Positions 18,337-28,700 are shown, counted from the stretch's first letter. The stretch: 64,000 nt of DNA from Rodentibacter sp. JRC1 (GCF_020521555.1 NZ_BPWA01000001.1:186001-250000); one strand, 5' to 3'. Numbers and translations: made by a program. Notes: a model not told the origin generated them from the sequence alone.

Positions 18337-18366
18337 AAAAATGCGTGGCAATTCCCACGCATTTTT
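18337..18366 (+). terminator. Terminator after the SnoaL-like gene
   Basis: AAAAATGCGTGG and CCACGCATTTTT form a twelve-pair stem with a six-base loop. Confidence 0.8.
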
Positions 18367-18379
18367 GTATTATTATGTA

Positions 18380-18505
18380 GCAGTTGCACAAAGAGAATTT
18401 TATATCCAATATTTAATTTGGGTAGGGTGCGTTAGCTTTGCGTAACGCACCATTTCACCTATCGGTGCGTTACGGCTTCGCCTAACAGCACCGTACAACT
18501 GATGC
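18380..18505. repeat. REP-like doublet, copy 2, inside a small element with terminal repeats
   Basis: Two palindromes (GGTGCGTTAG...CGTAACGCACC and GGTGCGTTACGGCTTCGCCT...GCACC) match copy 1 at 16431-16520 in inverted orientation. The outer ends GCAGTTGCACAAAGAG (18380-18395) and CAACTGATGC (18496-18505) are partly inverted repeats. The left end is shared with the element at 33287. It lies between the convergent SnoaL-like and rarA genes. Confidence 0.7.
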
Positions 18506-18565
18506 ATATTTATTATACAGACAGATTTTGTCTCATTATCCCTTGCTTGCAAGATAAATTTACGG

Positions 18566-19906
18566 CTATTCATAGCGTTTTTTAACCGCACTTTTGTCTT
18601 GTTCCCGCAAACGCTCCAACTTTTCTTTAATCTGAATCTCCATTCCCCGATTGGTTGGAAAATAATATTGCGTATTTTTTAATTCTTCCGGGAAATAATT
18701 TTCACCGGCTGCATAGGCATTCGGCTCATCATGCGCATAGCGATATTCCGAACCATAGCCCAATTCTTTCATCAGACTGGTCGGTGCATTACGTAAATGT
18801 AAGGGAACATCATAATCCGGTAAAGATTTTGCCTGCTGTTTTGCGGTATTGAAAGCGGTATAAACGGCATTGCTTTTTGGTGCAACCGCAAGATAAATTA
18901 TCGCTTGCGCAATGGCTCGCTCTCCCTCGTATGCCCCTACTCGGGTAAAACAATCCCAAGCAGCAAGTGCCACCTGCATTGCTCGTGGATCGGCGTTTCC
19001 CACATCTTCAGAAGCAATAGCTAAAAGTCGTCTTGCTACATAAAGCGGATCACCGCCTGCCGTTAAAATACGTGCATACCAATATAATGCGGCATCCGGT
19101 GCAGACCCACGTACGGATTTATGTAATGCAGAAATGAGATCATAGAAACGATCACCTTGTTTATCAAAACGGGCTTGGCGTTCTCCTAACACTTCTTTTA
19201 ATAAAGTGCGGTCAATTTTTTTTCCGTTTTCCGTCTCATCAGCCATATCTGTCATCAATTCAAGGCAATTCAAAGCAAGCCGTGCATCACCATTCACATA
19301 TTCTGCCAATACCCTTAATAAATCCTCTTCTAAAATCAACCGCTCTTTGCCTAAACCCCGTTCAGAATCTTGAATAGCCTGCTGTAAAATCCGTTCAATT
19401 TCTTCAATCGTAAGGGATTTCAACACATAAACACGGGCACGTGAAAGTAGCGCATTATTGAGTTCAAAGGAAGGATTTTCTGTGGTTGCGCCAATAAAAA
19501 TAATTGTGCCGTCCTCAATGTGAGGTAAAAAAGCATCTTGCTGACTTTTGTTGAAACGATGTACTTCATCAATAAATAAAATCGTTTTACGACCCGCAAG
19601 ACGATTTTGTTTTGCCCGTTCTATCGCTTCACGGATTTCTTTAATTCCCCCCGTTACTGCAGAAATACGTTCAACATCGGCATTGATACGATTTGCGATA
19701 ATTTCGGCTAAGGTCGTTTTTCCCGTTCCCGGCGGACCCCAGAAAATCATAGAATGAATATGACCGATTTGAATAGCCTTACGTAACGGTTTTCCTTCAC
19801 CGACAAGATGAGATTGTCCGAAATATTGATCAAGATTTGTCGGACGCATTCTTGCGGCAAGCGGTTGAAAATCATTCTCTGAAAAATCAAAATCAAGGTT
19901 AGCCAT
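18566..19906 (-). CDS. rarA: Replication-associated recombination protein RarA (MgsA)
   Basis: This clamp-loader-related AAA+ ATPase acts at stalled replication forks. The 446 residues fit the family. The N-terminus has the RarA-specific [20 protein letters not shown], the Walker [13 protein letters not shown] and the Walker [41 protein letters not shown] (sensor 1) follows, and the C-terminal tetramerisation region ends with [20 protein letters not shown]. It is the last gene of the lrp-ftsK-lolA-rarA run, but a hairpin after lolA may reduce read-through. Confidence 0.96.
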   Translation of the reverse strand: MANLDFDFSENDFQPLAARMRPTNLDQYFGQSHLVGEGKPLRKAIQIGHIHSMIFWGPPGTGKTTLAEIIANRINADVERISAVTGGIKEIREAIERAKQNRLAGRKTILFIDEVHRFNKSQQDAFLPHIEDGTIIFIGATTENPSFELNNALLSRARVYVLKSLTIEEIERILQQAIQDSERGLGKERLILEEDLLRVLAEYVNGDARLALNCLELMTDMADETENGKKIDRTLLKEVLGERQARFDKQGDRFYDLISALHKSVRGSAPDAALYWYARILTAGGDPLYVARRLLAIASEDVGNADPRAMQVALAAWDCFTRVGAYEGERAIAQAIIYLAVAPKSNAVYTAFNTAKQQAKSLPDYDVPLHLRNAPTSLMKELGYGSEYRYAHDEPNAYAAGENYFPEELKNTQYYFPTNRGMEIQIKEKLERLREQDKSAVKKRYE

Positions 19907-19930
19907 TCTTCATTTCCTATAAAATTCAAG

Positions 19931-19962
19931 GGAAAAAATTGAGGGCGTAATCGCTACGCCCT
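19931..19962 (-). terminator. Hairpin between lolA and rarA
   Basis: Read on the minus strand, AGGGCGTA and TACGCCCT form the stem, followed by CAATTTTTTCCC. It looks like a full terminator placed between two genes usually co-transcribed. Confidence 0.65.
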
Positions 19963-19967
19963 TATCA

Positions 19968-20585
19968 TTATTTTTTACGTTGGTCATCCAACTCCACGCC
20001 TTTTGGTACGGTAAATTTAAATAAGCTATTTTCTAATCCTTGATTGGTGATATTACGCAAGACATACAGATTGGTTTGTCCGTCTTTTTCGGTGGTGCTA
20101 AAGTTTCTCAATACGCCGTTTGAATCCACACGAATATCAAATTGTCTAATATTGCTTTTATCCGATTTGGGTTTGAGGATAAAAGTATCTGCCTGCTGTG
20201 TTACCGAATATTGATTCCAATGGCTTTTATCATCACTAGTTAATAATACAAAAGGCGTATTATTAACCGCATCTTTCACCCATTGTGCCGTCACTTGTTG
20301 TACGAAAGGATCGTAATACCAAAGGGTTTTGCCATCGGCGATAATCTGTGTTTCTTGCGGTGATTTTGTATCCATTCGAAATAAGTTCGGGCGTTTGATT
20401 TGAATTTTACCACTGCCCTGTTGCACATTTTGCCCATCGCCCGAAGTAACGGTTTGGGAAAAATCCGCACTTAGTACGTTCACTTGGCTTAAACGGGTTT
20501 GTAATTCACTCGCTGCATCTGCAAGCACTATATTGCTAAACCCCATCAACGCAAGTGCGGTCAATTTTAAGTATGTTTTTTTCAT
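19968..20585 (-). CDS. lolA: Outer-membrane lipoprotein carrier protein LolA
   Basis: This periplasmic chaperone accepts lipoproteins from LolCDE and hands them to LolB. The 205 residues carry a signal peptide ([20 protein letters not shown], cleavage after LA near residue 22). The mature chain has the LolA pattern [57 protein letters not shown]. The signal peptide codons include an uptake signal (LTAL). It starts 24 bases after ftsK, the common order in gamma-proteobacteria; lolB is found at 30.8 kb. Confidence 0.96.
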   Translation of the reverse strand: MKKTYLKLTALALMGFSNIVLADAASELQTRLSQVNVLSADFSQTVTSGDGQNVQQGSGKIQIKRPNLFRMDTKSPQETQIIADGKTLWYYDPFVQQVTAQWVKDAVNNTPFVLLTSDDKSHWNQYSVTQQADTFILKPKSDKSNIRQFDIRVDSNGVLRNFSTTEKDGQTNLYVLRNITNQGLENSLFKFTVPKGVELDDQRKK

Positions 20586-20609
20586 TCACTTTCCTTTTTT
20601 GAGTAAAAA

Positions 20610-23390
20610 CTAATAATCGGGACGGCGTGCAAGAATTTCACGTTTGTTATTTTGCATTGCACTTACAACCCCCTGCTCTTCCATTTGATCCATAATTCGT
20701 GCGGCACGATTAAAGCCCACACTGAATTTACGTTGAATTGAGGAAACTGAGGTTGTGCCGGTTGCAAGAATAAACTCCATCACTTCATCAAAAAGGGGAT
20801 CAAGCTCACCGCTGCCACCTGCCGCTTTATCCGTTTGTTCTTCATCATCGGCACTCTCTAAAATGCCATCAATATAATCCGGTTTGCCACGTGCCCGCCA
20901 ATCATCTGCAATACGCACGACTTCGCTATCACTCATAAACGCACCATGCACGCGAATAAGATCGGACGAGCCTTGTCCGGAATATAACATATCACCGCGA
21001 CCGAGTAATGCTTCCGCACCACCTTGATCTAAAATAGTGCGTGAGTCAATTTTACTTGCTACGGTAAAAGCAATACGGCTCGGTACGTTTGCTTTAATTA
21101 AGCCGGTAATAACATCAACGGAAGGACGTTGTGTCGCCAAAATCAAATGAATACCGATGGCACGGGCTTTTTGTGCAAGGCGTGCAATTAATTCTTCAAT
21201 TTGTTTACCTGCAACCATCATCAGATCGGCAAATTCATCGACGATCACCACGATATAATTTAATTTTTTCAATGGTGGAGCCATTTGATCCATCGTATCG
21301 CCCGGCTTCCAAATAGGATTCGGAATCGGTTTTCCCATACCTTCCCATTCATCGATTTTCTCATTAAAACCTTCAATATTGCGCACTCGAAGAGCAGAAA
21401 GTAATTGATAGCGGCGTTCCATTTCATCTACGCACCAACGTAGCGCATTCGCCGCTTTCTTCATATCCGTAACAACCGGTGTTAGCAAATGCGGAATGTC
21501 GTTATAGACGGAAAGTTCCACCACTTTCGGATCAATCATAATGAATTTCACTTCTTCCGGTTGAACACGGAAAAGCAAACTCAAAATCATCGTATTAACC
21601 CCCACGGATTTACCGGAACCCGTTGAACCGGCAACCAATAAGTGCGGCATTTTAGCGAGATCCACTACAATTGGCTTACCGCTGATATCTTTTCCTAGCG
21701 CCATCGGTAAAATGGCTTTAGATTCACGAAACTCTTTACAATCTAACACATCACGCAACGGTACTATTTGACGATGCGCATTCGGGGTTTCGATACCGAT
21801 ATAAGGTTTACCGGGAATAACTTCGGCGACCCGAATAGAACGAAACATGAGTGCGCGTGCCAAATCCGTATCAATTCCCGTTACCTTTGACGCTTTAATT
21901 CCCGGCTGTAACTCAAGCTCATAACGAGTCACCACCGGTCCTATAAGCACATCTTTTACGGTGGCTTTCACATTAAAATTACGTAACTGTTGTTCGATAC
22001 GACGCGAGGTTTCCTCAACTTCTTCCCGCGTAATATTTTGCGCTTGTGTCGGACGGTGTTCCAGCAAATCCAAACTTGGCAATGGTGTGTTTGGTTTTTC
22101 ACGTTTTTGGGTAGGCATTTGAAGTGCCGGGTGAATTAAAGAATCACCATAAGGTTTGTAAACCGATGCCGTATTTTGAAGCCTTTCTTGAACTTGAAGT
22201 TCAGGTTCTGCCAATGTTACTTTTAACGCACTTTCATTTGCGTTCACTTCCTTTTCTGCAGAAGTTGCAAATTGGCTCATTAGGCTGTTTCGTCCTTTAT
22301 CGGTATTTTCTATATCATGACCGAGTGAAAGTGCGGTCGTTTTTGAGGCAGAACTAATTCCTGTCGGGGCAAGTGATACCTTCGGCATTTCAGGTTCATC
22401 TAATGAAGAAACAGGTACAAAATCAACCGCACTTTGTGATTCTTCTTGTACGGCCTCTTTTGACCAAATCGGTGTAAAACTCGCTTGCTGCGGCAAATCA
22501 CCTTGAGTTGAAATACTCACTTTCGGCAATTCGTCTAAGTCGTCCGTTTTAAAACCATCAAAAGTTTCATTAAACGGCGACGTTTTTTCCTTATCGGCGG
22601 AAGAAATATTCACGGTTGGAGATAATCCGCTGATATTGATCAATTTTTCCGGTTGAATCAATGGGTTTTCTGCATTTATTTCCGTATTTCCAGCAATATT
22701 ATTTTCACTTGGTTCATCTGAGCCTTCATTCTTTTTATCAAATAAACCCGCCGGTTTTTGAATTACAATCTGTTCTAATTCTTCAATCGAAGCTGATTGT
22801 TCTACGATTTCTTTCTCATCATTTTTCATTGTCAGCCAATGATAAAAACGCACGATAAGACGGATTAGTGAAGCACCGGAACAGAAAATAAACCCGATGA
22901 CGGCAGATACAAAACCTGCGAAAATGCAACCGAACTTACCGAGTGTAGGATAAAGGGAGACCACAAGACTACCGCCCAATACGCCGCCGGACAAGTAATA
23001 ATTCGTGTTAGAAAGCAATAAAGTTGCCATTACCGTTAAACCGATAAACAACATAATAAAACCGAAACCACGTAACACGACTTTTGTTAAAGAGAGTGAA
23101 CGAACGGCTTTGGCTTTTAATAAAAACAGCGGCACAAGAAAAAGCAAAAACGGGATCAAATTCCCGACATAGCCGAAAAAGACAAAACAGGCATCAACCA
23201 CCCAAGCACCAAAAGCACCGGCTTTGTTGATGGTTTCCTGTTGAAAACTGGCCGTTGACCAAGAGTTATCCAACGGCGTATAACTTGACCAAGCGATGAT
23301 CAAATATAAGCCGAAAAGTGCGGTCAACCCAAAGAGCAATTCTCCAAAATATTGCTTTGGAGTAAAACGTTCGGTAATTCTTTTAATCAT
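20610..23390 (-). CDS. ftsK: DNA translocase FtsK
   Basis: This cell-division protein pumps the chromosome termini through the septum and activates XerCD at dif. Of 926 residues, the N-terminal 190 or so hold about four membrane spans. A long Pro/Ser/Glu-rich linker follows (residues about 200-430; shorter than in E. coli). The motor domain has Walker A GSTGSGKSVGVN near residue 586 and Walker B YIVVIVDEFADLMMVAGKQI. The C-terminal gamma winged helix (SVSSIQRKFSVGFNRAARIM) reads the polar KOPS motifs. The start overlaps the lrp stop by four bases (ATGA), so the two are coupled. Confidence 0.97.
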   Translation of the reverse strand: MIKRITERFTPKQYFGELLFGLTALFGLYLIIAWSSYTPLDNSWSTASFQQETINKAGAFGAWVVDACFVFFGYVGNLIPFLLFLVPLFLLKAKAVRSLSLTKVVLRGFGFIMLFIGLTVMATLLLSNTNYYLSGGVLGGSLVVSLYPTLGKFGCIFAGFVSAVIGFIFCSGASLIRLIVRFYHWLTMKNDEKEIVEQSASIEELEQIVIQKPAGLFDKKNEGSDEPSENNIAGNTEINAENPLIQPEKLINISGLSPTVNISSADKEKTSPFNETFDGFKTDDLDELPKVSISTQGDLPQQASFTPIWSKEAVQEESQSAVDFVPVSSLDEPEMPKVSLAPTGISSASKTTALSLGHDIENTDKGRNSLMSQFATSAEKEVNANESALKVTLAEPELQVQERLQNTASVYKPYGDSLIHPALQMPTQKREKPNTPLPSLDLLEHRPTQAQNITREEVEETSRRIEQQLRNFNVKATVKDVLIGPVVTRYELELQPGIKASKVTGIDTDLARALMFRSIRVAEVIPGKPYIGIETPNAHRQIVPLRDVLDCKEFRESKAILPMALGKDISGKPIVVDLAKMPHLLVAGSTGSGKSVGVNTMILSLLFRVQPEEVKFIMIDPKVVELSVYNDIPHLLTPVVTDMKKAANALRWCVDEMERRYQLLSALRVRNIEGFNEKIDEWEGMGKPIPNPIWKPGDTMDQMAPPLKKLNYIVVIVDEFADLMMVAGKQIEELIARLAQKARAIGIHLILATQRPSVDVITGLIKANVPSRIAFTVASKIDSRTILDQGGAEALLGRGDMLYSGQGSSDLIRVHGAFMSDSEVVRIADDWRARGKPDYIDGILESADDEEQTDKAAGGSGELDPLFDEVMEFILATGTTSVSSIQRKFSVGFNRAARIMDQMEEQGVVSAMQNNKREILARRPDY

Positions 23391-23869
23391 TTTTCTTTTA
23401 AAACAAGATAATTGGTTTGTTTAACTTCTTCCATCACCACATAAGTGCGCGTGTCATTCACACCGGGTAAGCGTAGTAGCGTTGTGCCTAATAATTTTCG
23501 ATAAGCCGCCATATCCGCCACACGTGTTTTCAGTAGATAATCAAAATCTCCCGACACGAGATGACATTCTTGAATTTCATCAAGCGCCTGAATAGCGGCG
23601 TTAAATTCCTCAAACACATCCGGTTTTCCCCGCACCAATGTGATCTCCACAATCACCAACAGCGGGGCATCAAGCAATTCCGGGTTCAGTAAAGCACGAT
23701 AGCCCATAATAACCCCTTGTTTTTCTAAACGTTTCACACGTTCTAGACAAGGTGTAGGTGATAATCCGACTTTTTTAGAAAGATCAATATTAGAAATTTT
23801 ACCGTTGTGTTGCAATTCATTGAGAATCTTTATATCAATCGCATCCAATGCTTTTAATTTTTTTTCCAT
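23387..23869 (-). CDS. lrp: Leucine-responsive regulatory protein Lrp
   Basis: This global regulator of the Lrp/AsnC family controls amino-acid metabolism genes and senses leucine. The 160 residues begin with a helix-turn-helix (DIKILNELQHNGKISNIDLS, then VGLSPTPCLERVKRLEKQGV), followed by the RAM ligand and oligomerisation domain (VEITLVRGKPDVFEEFNAAI; ECHLVSGDFDYLLKTRVADM). It sits directly upstream of and overlaps ftsK, as in H. influenzae and E. coli. Confidence 0.95.
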   Translation of the reverse strand: MEKKLKALDAIDIKILNELQHNGKISNIDLSKKVGLSPTPCLERVKRLEKQGVIMGYRALLNPELLDAPLLVIVEITLVRGKPDVFEEFNAAIQALDEIQECHLVSGDFDYLLKTRVADMAAYRKLLGTTLLRLPGVNDTRTYVVMEEVKQTNYLVLKEK

Positions 23870-23939
23870 TTTCGTTTATCCGTTTTTTACTCGCTATTTT
23901 AGCGGATTTCCACTAAGTTTTCAGTATGACAATTAGTTT

Positions 23940-25316
23940 CTAAAAATTATCCAGCACGTCTAATGCATCCGATAATTTCTTTACCGTGAAAACCTGCATA
24001 TTTTCGACCGCACTTTTCGGCTTATTTCCGAAAGGTACGATCGCACGTTTGAAACCGTGCTTTGCCGCTTCACTAATTCGTTCTTGCCCGCTCGGTACCG
24101 GACGAATTTCACCGGCAAGCCCCACTTCACCGAAAATCACCAGATCTTGCGGTAAAGGACGATTACGGAAGCTGGATATAAGAGCAAGTAGTAGCGCAAG
24201 ATCCGCACCGGTTTCAGTGACTTTCACCCCTCCGACGACGTTTACAAAAACATCTTGATCCGCCATTTGCAATCCTCCGTGCCGGTGCAACACGGCAAGC
24301 AACAACGCTAAACGATTTTGTTCCAACCCTACGGCAACACGCCGTGGATTAGCCAACATAGAATGATCTGCTAAGGCTTGAATTTCGACTAACAACGGCC
24401 GTGTTCCTTCCCACAGCACCATCACCGAACTCCCGGAAGTTTGCTCATCTCCACGGCTCAAAAAGATGGCGGAAGGATTTTTCACTTCACGCAATCCCTG
24501 TTCCGTCATACCGAACACACCCAATTCGTTTACCGCACCAAAACGGTTTTTATGGCTACGTAACGTGCGATAGCGGGAATCGGACTCCCCCTCTAACAGC
24601 AAAGAACAGTCGATGGCGTGTTCTAACACTTTCGGCCCTGCAAGCGTACCGTCTTTCGTTACATGTCCCACCATAATAATGGCCACTTGACGTGTTTTGG
24701 CATAACGCGTCAAGAAAGAAGCACATTCCCGCACTTGCGCCACGCTCCCCGGGGAAGATTGAATATCGGCTAAATGCATGACTTGAATGGAATCAATGAC
24801 GATAATTTGCGGTTTAAGCTGATCGGCAAGATTGCAAATCTGCTCCACCGAGGTTTCCGAAAGCATATTGAGTTTATCATTCGGTAACCCTAATCGATTG
24901 GCACGCATTGCGACTTGCTGTAAAGATTCTTCCCCTGTAACATAAAGTGCGGTCATTTTTTGTGCCAATCCGCACATCACCTGTAGCAAAAGTGTACTTT
25001 TTCCTGCGCCGGGATGACCGCCAATCAAAATCGCACTTCCCGGTACAATACCACCGCCGAGAACACGATCCAGTTCTTTAAATCCACTGGTAAAGCGAGG
25101 TGTCTCCTGCAAGCTGATTTCAGAAAGCGTTTGGATTTTCGCTTGGGTTTCACCGGCATAACCGCTGAAACGATCATTTTTTGATTTTGAGGCTGAAATT
25201 AACCGCACTTCGCTGATTGTATTCCAAGCTTTACAGGCGGAACACTGCCCTTGCCAGCGGGAAAATTCCGCACCGCAATCATTACACACATAAGCTGTTT
25301 TCGGGGCTTTCGCCAT
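23940..25316 (-). CDS. radA: DNA repair protein RadA
   Basis: This RecA-like helicase speeds branch migration in recombination and transformation, fitting for a naturally competent family. The 458 residues hold an N-terminal four-cysteine zinc finger (CNDCGAEFSRWQGQCSAC) and Walker A GGHPGAGKSTLLLQ. The RadA-specific KNRFG motif is in SHKNRFGAVNELGVFGM, and the C-terminal domain resembles Lon protease (GGVKVTETGADLALLLALIS). It is followed at a distance by lrp, and the CYTH gene lies upstream on the same strand. Confidence 0.96.
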   Translation of the reverse strand: MAKAPKTAYVCNDCGAEFSRWQGQCSACKAWNTISEVRLISASKSKNDRFSGYAGETQAKIQTLSEISLQETPRFTSGFKELDRVLGGGIVPGSAILIGGHPGAGKSTLLLQVMCGLAQKMTALYVTGEESLQQVAMRANRLGLPNDKLNMLSETSVEQICNLADQLKPQIIVIDSIQVMHLADIQSSPGSVAQVRECASFLTRYAKTRQVAIIMVGHVTKDGTLAGPKVLEHAIDCSLLLEGESDSRYRTLRSHKNRFGAVNELGVFGMTEQGLREVKNPSAIFLSRGDEQTSGSSVMVLWEGTRPLLVEIQALADHSMLANPRRVAVGLEQNRLALLLAVLHRHGGLQMADQDVFVNVVGGVKVTETGADLALLLALISSFRNRPLPQDLVIFGEVGLAGEIRPVPSGQERISEAAKHGFKRAIVPFGNKPKSAVENMQVFTVKKLSDALDVLDNF

Positions 25317-25391
25317 GCTATTTCTCCATCAAATGAAGTTTGTCTTAATTACAGGATAGATGCTGCACGCACCCGAGGTTTAACCCATAAG

Positions 25392-26465
25392 TTAGTGATG
25401 AACCGCCGATTCGCTTGAAGTTGCCAAACGCATTAATTTTAACATTCGTTTAAAATACGAACCTGTTTTAAAAAGTGCGGTCAATTTTTCAATGGTTTTT
25501 TTATTATCTTTGGTTTCACTGTGGAAACGAATGAGGTTTTGAATTTCACTCAAAAAGTATTGATTGCTTTCTAACAGAATGCCAAGTAAACCTTCGTCTA
25601 TTAACGTATCACTTTTATTTGACACCACCGTTTCCAACAATTTTTTATTTTCGTCATAATAATGATACAGATTAAAGAATGCCCCCACTCGTTCTACCGT
25701 TTTCATAAAATCTCGGTTGAATAGTTCACTTGGCGATGAAAGCGTTTCTTCGACTAAATCTTGCTCCATTTTTAACAGCGCATTAAATTTTGTCTCAAAA
25801 TTTACCACTCTTTCTTCTCTTTCCGTTTTCAAAAAATCACGCCATTTATTTAACCAATCAGTTAAAACCACAGGCTGACCGAGCTGATAACCGCGTTTTG
25901 CCTTGCTGACACTACTGAAATAAATATCCGTTAAAAACGGTAATTCCTCAACAAAATGGAAAAGATCGCTTATTTTTCCTTTTTTTAATTCAAACTCAAT
26001 TTCACAAATCGGTTGTGAATAGGGCTCGCGTATAATCTTCCCTAAATCAAAGGATACCTCTATTTTAGAATCACGAAATTCGATCAACCAAAAAGTGCGG
26101 TCAAAATCAGTAGAGAAAATAGGTTGTAAGGGGGTATTGGGCAATTGTTCAAAAGTATATAGCTTACGTAACAATTCATTTGTGGGGCTAATTTTTTCTT
26201 TTAACGGCAAATTATATTCGGGACGACTATGTAACCCGCCCATTACTTGACCGTTCGTTTTTAATGTGAGCGTAACTTCTTGATTTTTTCGACGAACACG
26301 CAACCCCATCTTTTGTTTGGCGAGAAAACAATCAGGATAATCATAATAGGTATTCCCTAAAAAAATACTTTTATGTTCCGGCGAATTAAATTGTTGAAGG
26401 TGCTGAGCCAATAAATGGAATGTTTCCGGCGAAACGATAAGTTTGAGTTCGATTTCGTTAATCAT
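25392..26465 (-). CDS. CYTH-domain inorganic triphosphatase (YgiF-like)
   Basis: The 357-residue cytoplasmic protein has an N-terminal CYTH domain (about residues 1-200). The signature ExExK is seen as EIELK at residues 4-8, with further strands LRVRRKNQEVTLTLKTNG and QPICEIEFELKKG. E. coli YgiF, a tripolyphosphatase, joins CYTH to a CHAD domain. Here the C-terminal 150 residues are helical, but shorter and without obvious CHAD histidines, so that domain is reduced. Together with the phosphate transport pair that diverges from it at 26.6 kb, this suggests a link to phosphate metabolism, which is inference only. Confidence 0.8.
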   Translation of the reverse strand: MINEIELKLIVSPETFHLLAQHLQQFNSPEHKSIFLGNTYYDYPDCFLAKQKMGLRVRRKNQEVTLTLKTNGQVMGGLHSRPEYNLPLKEKISPTNELLRKLYTFEQLPNTPLQPIFSTDFDRTFWLIEFRDSKIEVSFDLGKIIREPYSQPICEIEFELKKGKISDLFHFVEELPFLTDIYFSSVSKAKRGYQLGQPVVLTDWLNKWRDFLKTEREERVVNFETKFNALLKMEQDLVEETLSSPSELFNRDFMKTVERVGAFFNLYHYYDENKKLLETVVSNKSDTLIDEGLLGILLESNQYFLSEIQNLIRFHSETKDNKKTIEKLTALFKTGSYFKRMLKLMRLATSSESAVHH

Positions 26466-26601
26466 GATGAATCCTTATGAATTTAACTGTTTAAATATAC
26501 AAGTAAACTTAAAGAAATCAAGATCTTTTTTCGTGTAATTTCTAACGAAATCAGGTAATATGCGCACGAATTTTTCACCCCTGATATGGAGTAAATGAGA
26601 T

Positions 26602-27282
26602 ATGGCAATGAATAATATTCTTGGATTATTTGCCCACTCGCCCTTAAAACCGTTGCAGAAACATTCCAACAAAGTAACCGAATGCTGTGATCTCTTAATT
26701 CCCTTTTTTGAGAAAACCTTTTCAAAAGATTGGGAAAATGCGGAGAACATTCGTATGGAGATTTCTCAACTCGAACGTGAAGCAGATACCCTCAAGCGTG
26801 AAATTCGTTTGAAATTACCACGCGGTTTATTCTTACCTATCAATCGTACCGATTTATTGGAATTGGTCACTCAACAAGACAAACTTGCCAACTTCGCCAA
26901 AGATATTGCCGGCAGAATGATTGGTCGCCAGCTTGGCATTCCGGAAGAAATGCAAGAAGAATTTTTAAGTTATGTTCGCCGCAGTTTAGATTCCATTCAT
27001 CAAGCACATCTCGTTATTGAAGAAATGGACGAATTGCTTGAAACCGGTTTTAAAGGTCGTGAGTTAACACTCGTGAATAATATGATTCAAGAACTCGATA
27101 CCATTGAAGACGACACGGATCAGATGCAAATAAAATTGCGCAAAATGCTTTATGGCATCGAAACCCATTACAATCCGATCGATGTAATGTTCTTATATAA
27201 AATCATTGAATGGGTCGGCGTACTTGCCGACCAAGCGCAACGTGTCGGTTCACGCATTGAATTAATGTTGGCCCGTTCGTAA
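26602..27282 (+). CDS. PhoU-like (DUF47, TIGR00153) phosphate transport accessory protein
   Basis: The 226-residue all-helical protein of the DUF47/PhoU-like family is usually encoded beside Pit permeases and is thought to control them. Characteristic segments are NNILGLFAHSPLKPLQKHSN at the N-terminus, LEREADTLKREIRLKLPRGL (a metal-binding E-x3-D-type helix) and the later DTIEDDTDQMQIKLRKMLYG. It is 27 bases upstream of the Pit gene and clearly co-transcribed with it. GGAGTAAATGAGAT precedes the ATG. Confidence 0.9.
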   Translation: MAMNNILGLFAHSPLKPLQKHSNKVTECCDLLIPFFEKTFSKDWENAENIRMEISQLEREADTLKREIRLKLPRGLFLPINRTDLLELVTQQDKLANFAKDIAGRMIGRQLGIPEEMQEEFLSYVRRSLDSIHQAHLVIEEMDELLETGFKGRELTLVNNMIQELDTIEDDTDQMQIKLRKMLYGIETHYNPIDVMFLYKIIEWVGVLADQAQRVGSRIELMLARS

Positions 27283-27309
27283 AAAATAGACAAACATAGG
27301 GAAAACACT

Positions 27310-28572
27310 ATGGAAATTATTAATCAATACGGTACATGGCTGGTGTTTATTACGGCAGCGTTTGGTTTTTTTATGGCATTCGGTATTGGTGCCAATGATG
27401 TTTCCAACTCAATGGGAACCTCCGTGGGGTCCGGCACAATCACTGCAAAACAAGCCATTATTATCGCGCTTATTTTTGAATCAGCCGGTGCTTATCTTGC
27501 CGGTGGTGAAGTTACCGAAACTATTAAAAGCGGCGTAATTGATCCTATGCAATTTGCGGATACGCCGGATATTTTGGCATTAGGTATGCTTTCCGCCCTC
27601 TTTGCCTCCGGTGCTTGGTTGTGTATCGCAACCAAAATGGGTTGGCCGGTTTCCGGCACACATACGATTATCGGTGCAATTATCGGCTTTGCCTGTGTAA
27701 CTATCGGACCGGGATCAGTAGATTGGTCAAACATTGGTAGCATTGTCGGAAGTTGGTTCGTGACCCCTTTTGTTGCCGGTATTTTAGCTTATGCTATTTT
27801 TGCCAGTACCCAAAAATTAATTTTCGATACGGATCAACCACTTAAAAACGCCCAAAAATTCGGTCCTTACTATATGGGGATAACGGTATTTGTGCTTTGT
27901 ATCGTCACTATGACCAAAGGGTTAAAACACGTAGGCTTAAACCTTTCTAACAGTGAGACACTTGTAATTTCATCAGTAATCAGCTTTATCGGCATAATTT
28001 TTTGTCATTTCTATTTCCGCAGTAAAGCCTTTAGTAAAGTCGCGACAAAAGGTAGCTTTGGTGCGGTTGAAAAGATCTTTAGTATCTTAATGCTGTTAAC
28101 TGCTTGCGCAATGGCTTTCGCTCACGGCTCCAACGATGTGGCGAATGCTATCGGCCCGCTTTCAGCCGTCGTTACCATCGTAAATGAAGGCGGTACAATC
28201 GTTTCAAAAGCACCTCTTGCATGGTGGATCTTACCGCTTGGGGCATTAGGTATTGCGGTGGGTTTAATCACTATGGGACAAAAAGTGATGGCAACCGTAG
28301 GCTCGGGTATCACCGATTTAACCCCAAGCCGTGGTTTTGCCGCACAATTTGCAACCGCAATGACCGTTGTTGTCGCCTCCGGTACAGGCCTACCGATCTC
28401 TACGACACAAACCCTTGTCGGTGCGATTTTAGGTATCGGTTTTGCTCGCGGTATTGCGGCATTAAACTTAACGGTTATTCGTAATATCATTAGTTCATGG
28501 GTGGTTACATTGCCTGCCGGAGCGTTCTTTTCAATCGTTATTTTTTATATTTTACGAGCGATCTTTCATTAA
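27310..28572 (+). CDS. pit: Low-affinity inorganic phosphate (Pit) transporter
   Basis: This PiT-family membrane permease of 420 residues imports metal-phosphate with protons. Two inverted repeats each carry the PiT signature: GANDVSNSMGTSVGSGTI near residue 27 and HGSNDVANAIGPLSAVVTIV near residue 275. Two further conserved motifs are GWPVSGTHTIIGAIIGF and GLPISTTQTLVGAILGIG. It forms an operon with the PhoU-like gene before it. The downstream uptake signals at 28577 and 28633 face each other and may form a long-loop terminator. Confidence 0.94.
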   Translation: MEIINQYGTWLVFITAAFGFFMAFGIGANDVSNSMGTSVGSGTITAKQAIIIALIFESAGAYLAGGEVTETIKSGVIDPMQFADTPDILALGMLSALFASGAWLCIATKMGWPVSGTHTIIGAIIGFACVTIGPGSVDWSNIGSIVGSWFVTPFVAGILAYAIFASTQKLIFDTDQPLKNAQKFGPYYMGITVFVLCIVTMTKGLKHVGLNLSNSETLVISSVISFIGIIFCHFYFRSKAFSKVATKGSFGAVEKIFSILMLLTACAMAFAHGSNDVANAIGPLSAVVTIVNEGGTIVSKAPLAWWILPLGALGIAVGLITMGQKVMATVGSGITDLTPSRGFAAQFATAMTVVVASGTGLPISTTQTLVGAILGIGFARGIAALNLTVIRNIISSWVVTLPAGAFFSIVIFYILRAIFH

Positions 28573-28575
28573 TCA

Positions 28576-28644
28576 AAAGTGCGGTTAAATCGAGTATCAA
28601 ATTTTCAATAGCGATAAATAATCTAGAAAATTTAACCGCACTTT
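28576..28644 (+). terminator. Widely spaced uptake-signal inverted pair after pit
   Basis: AAAGTGCGGTTAAAT and ATTTAACCGCACTTT are perfect inverted repeats, separated by about 40 AT-rich bases and followed by a short T-rich stretch. The arms are long enough to fold despite the loop. Confidence 0.5.
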
Positions 28645-28700
28645 CTTTGTGAAAAAAAGTCTGTTAATACGACGTATATTTACAGAATTAAGGGAGAATT

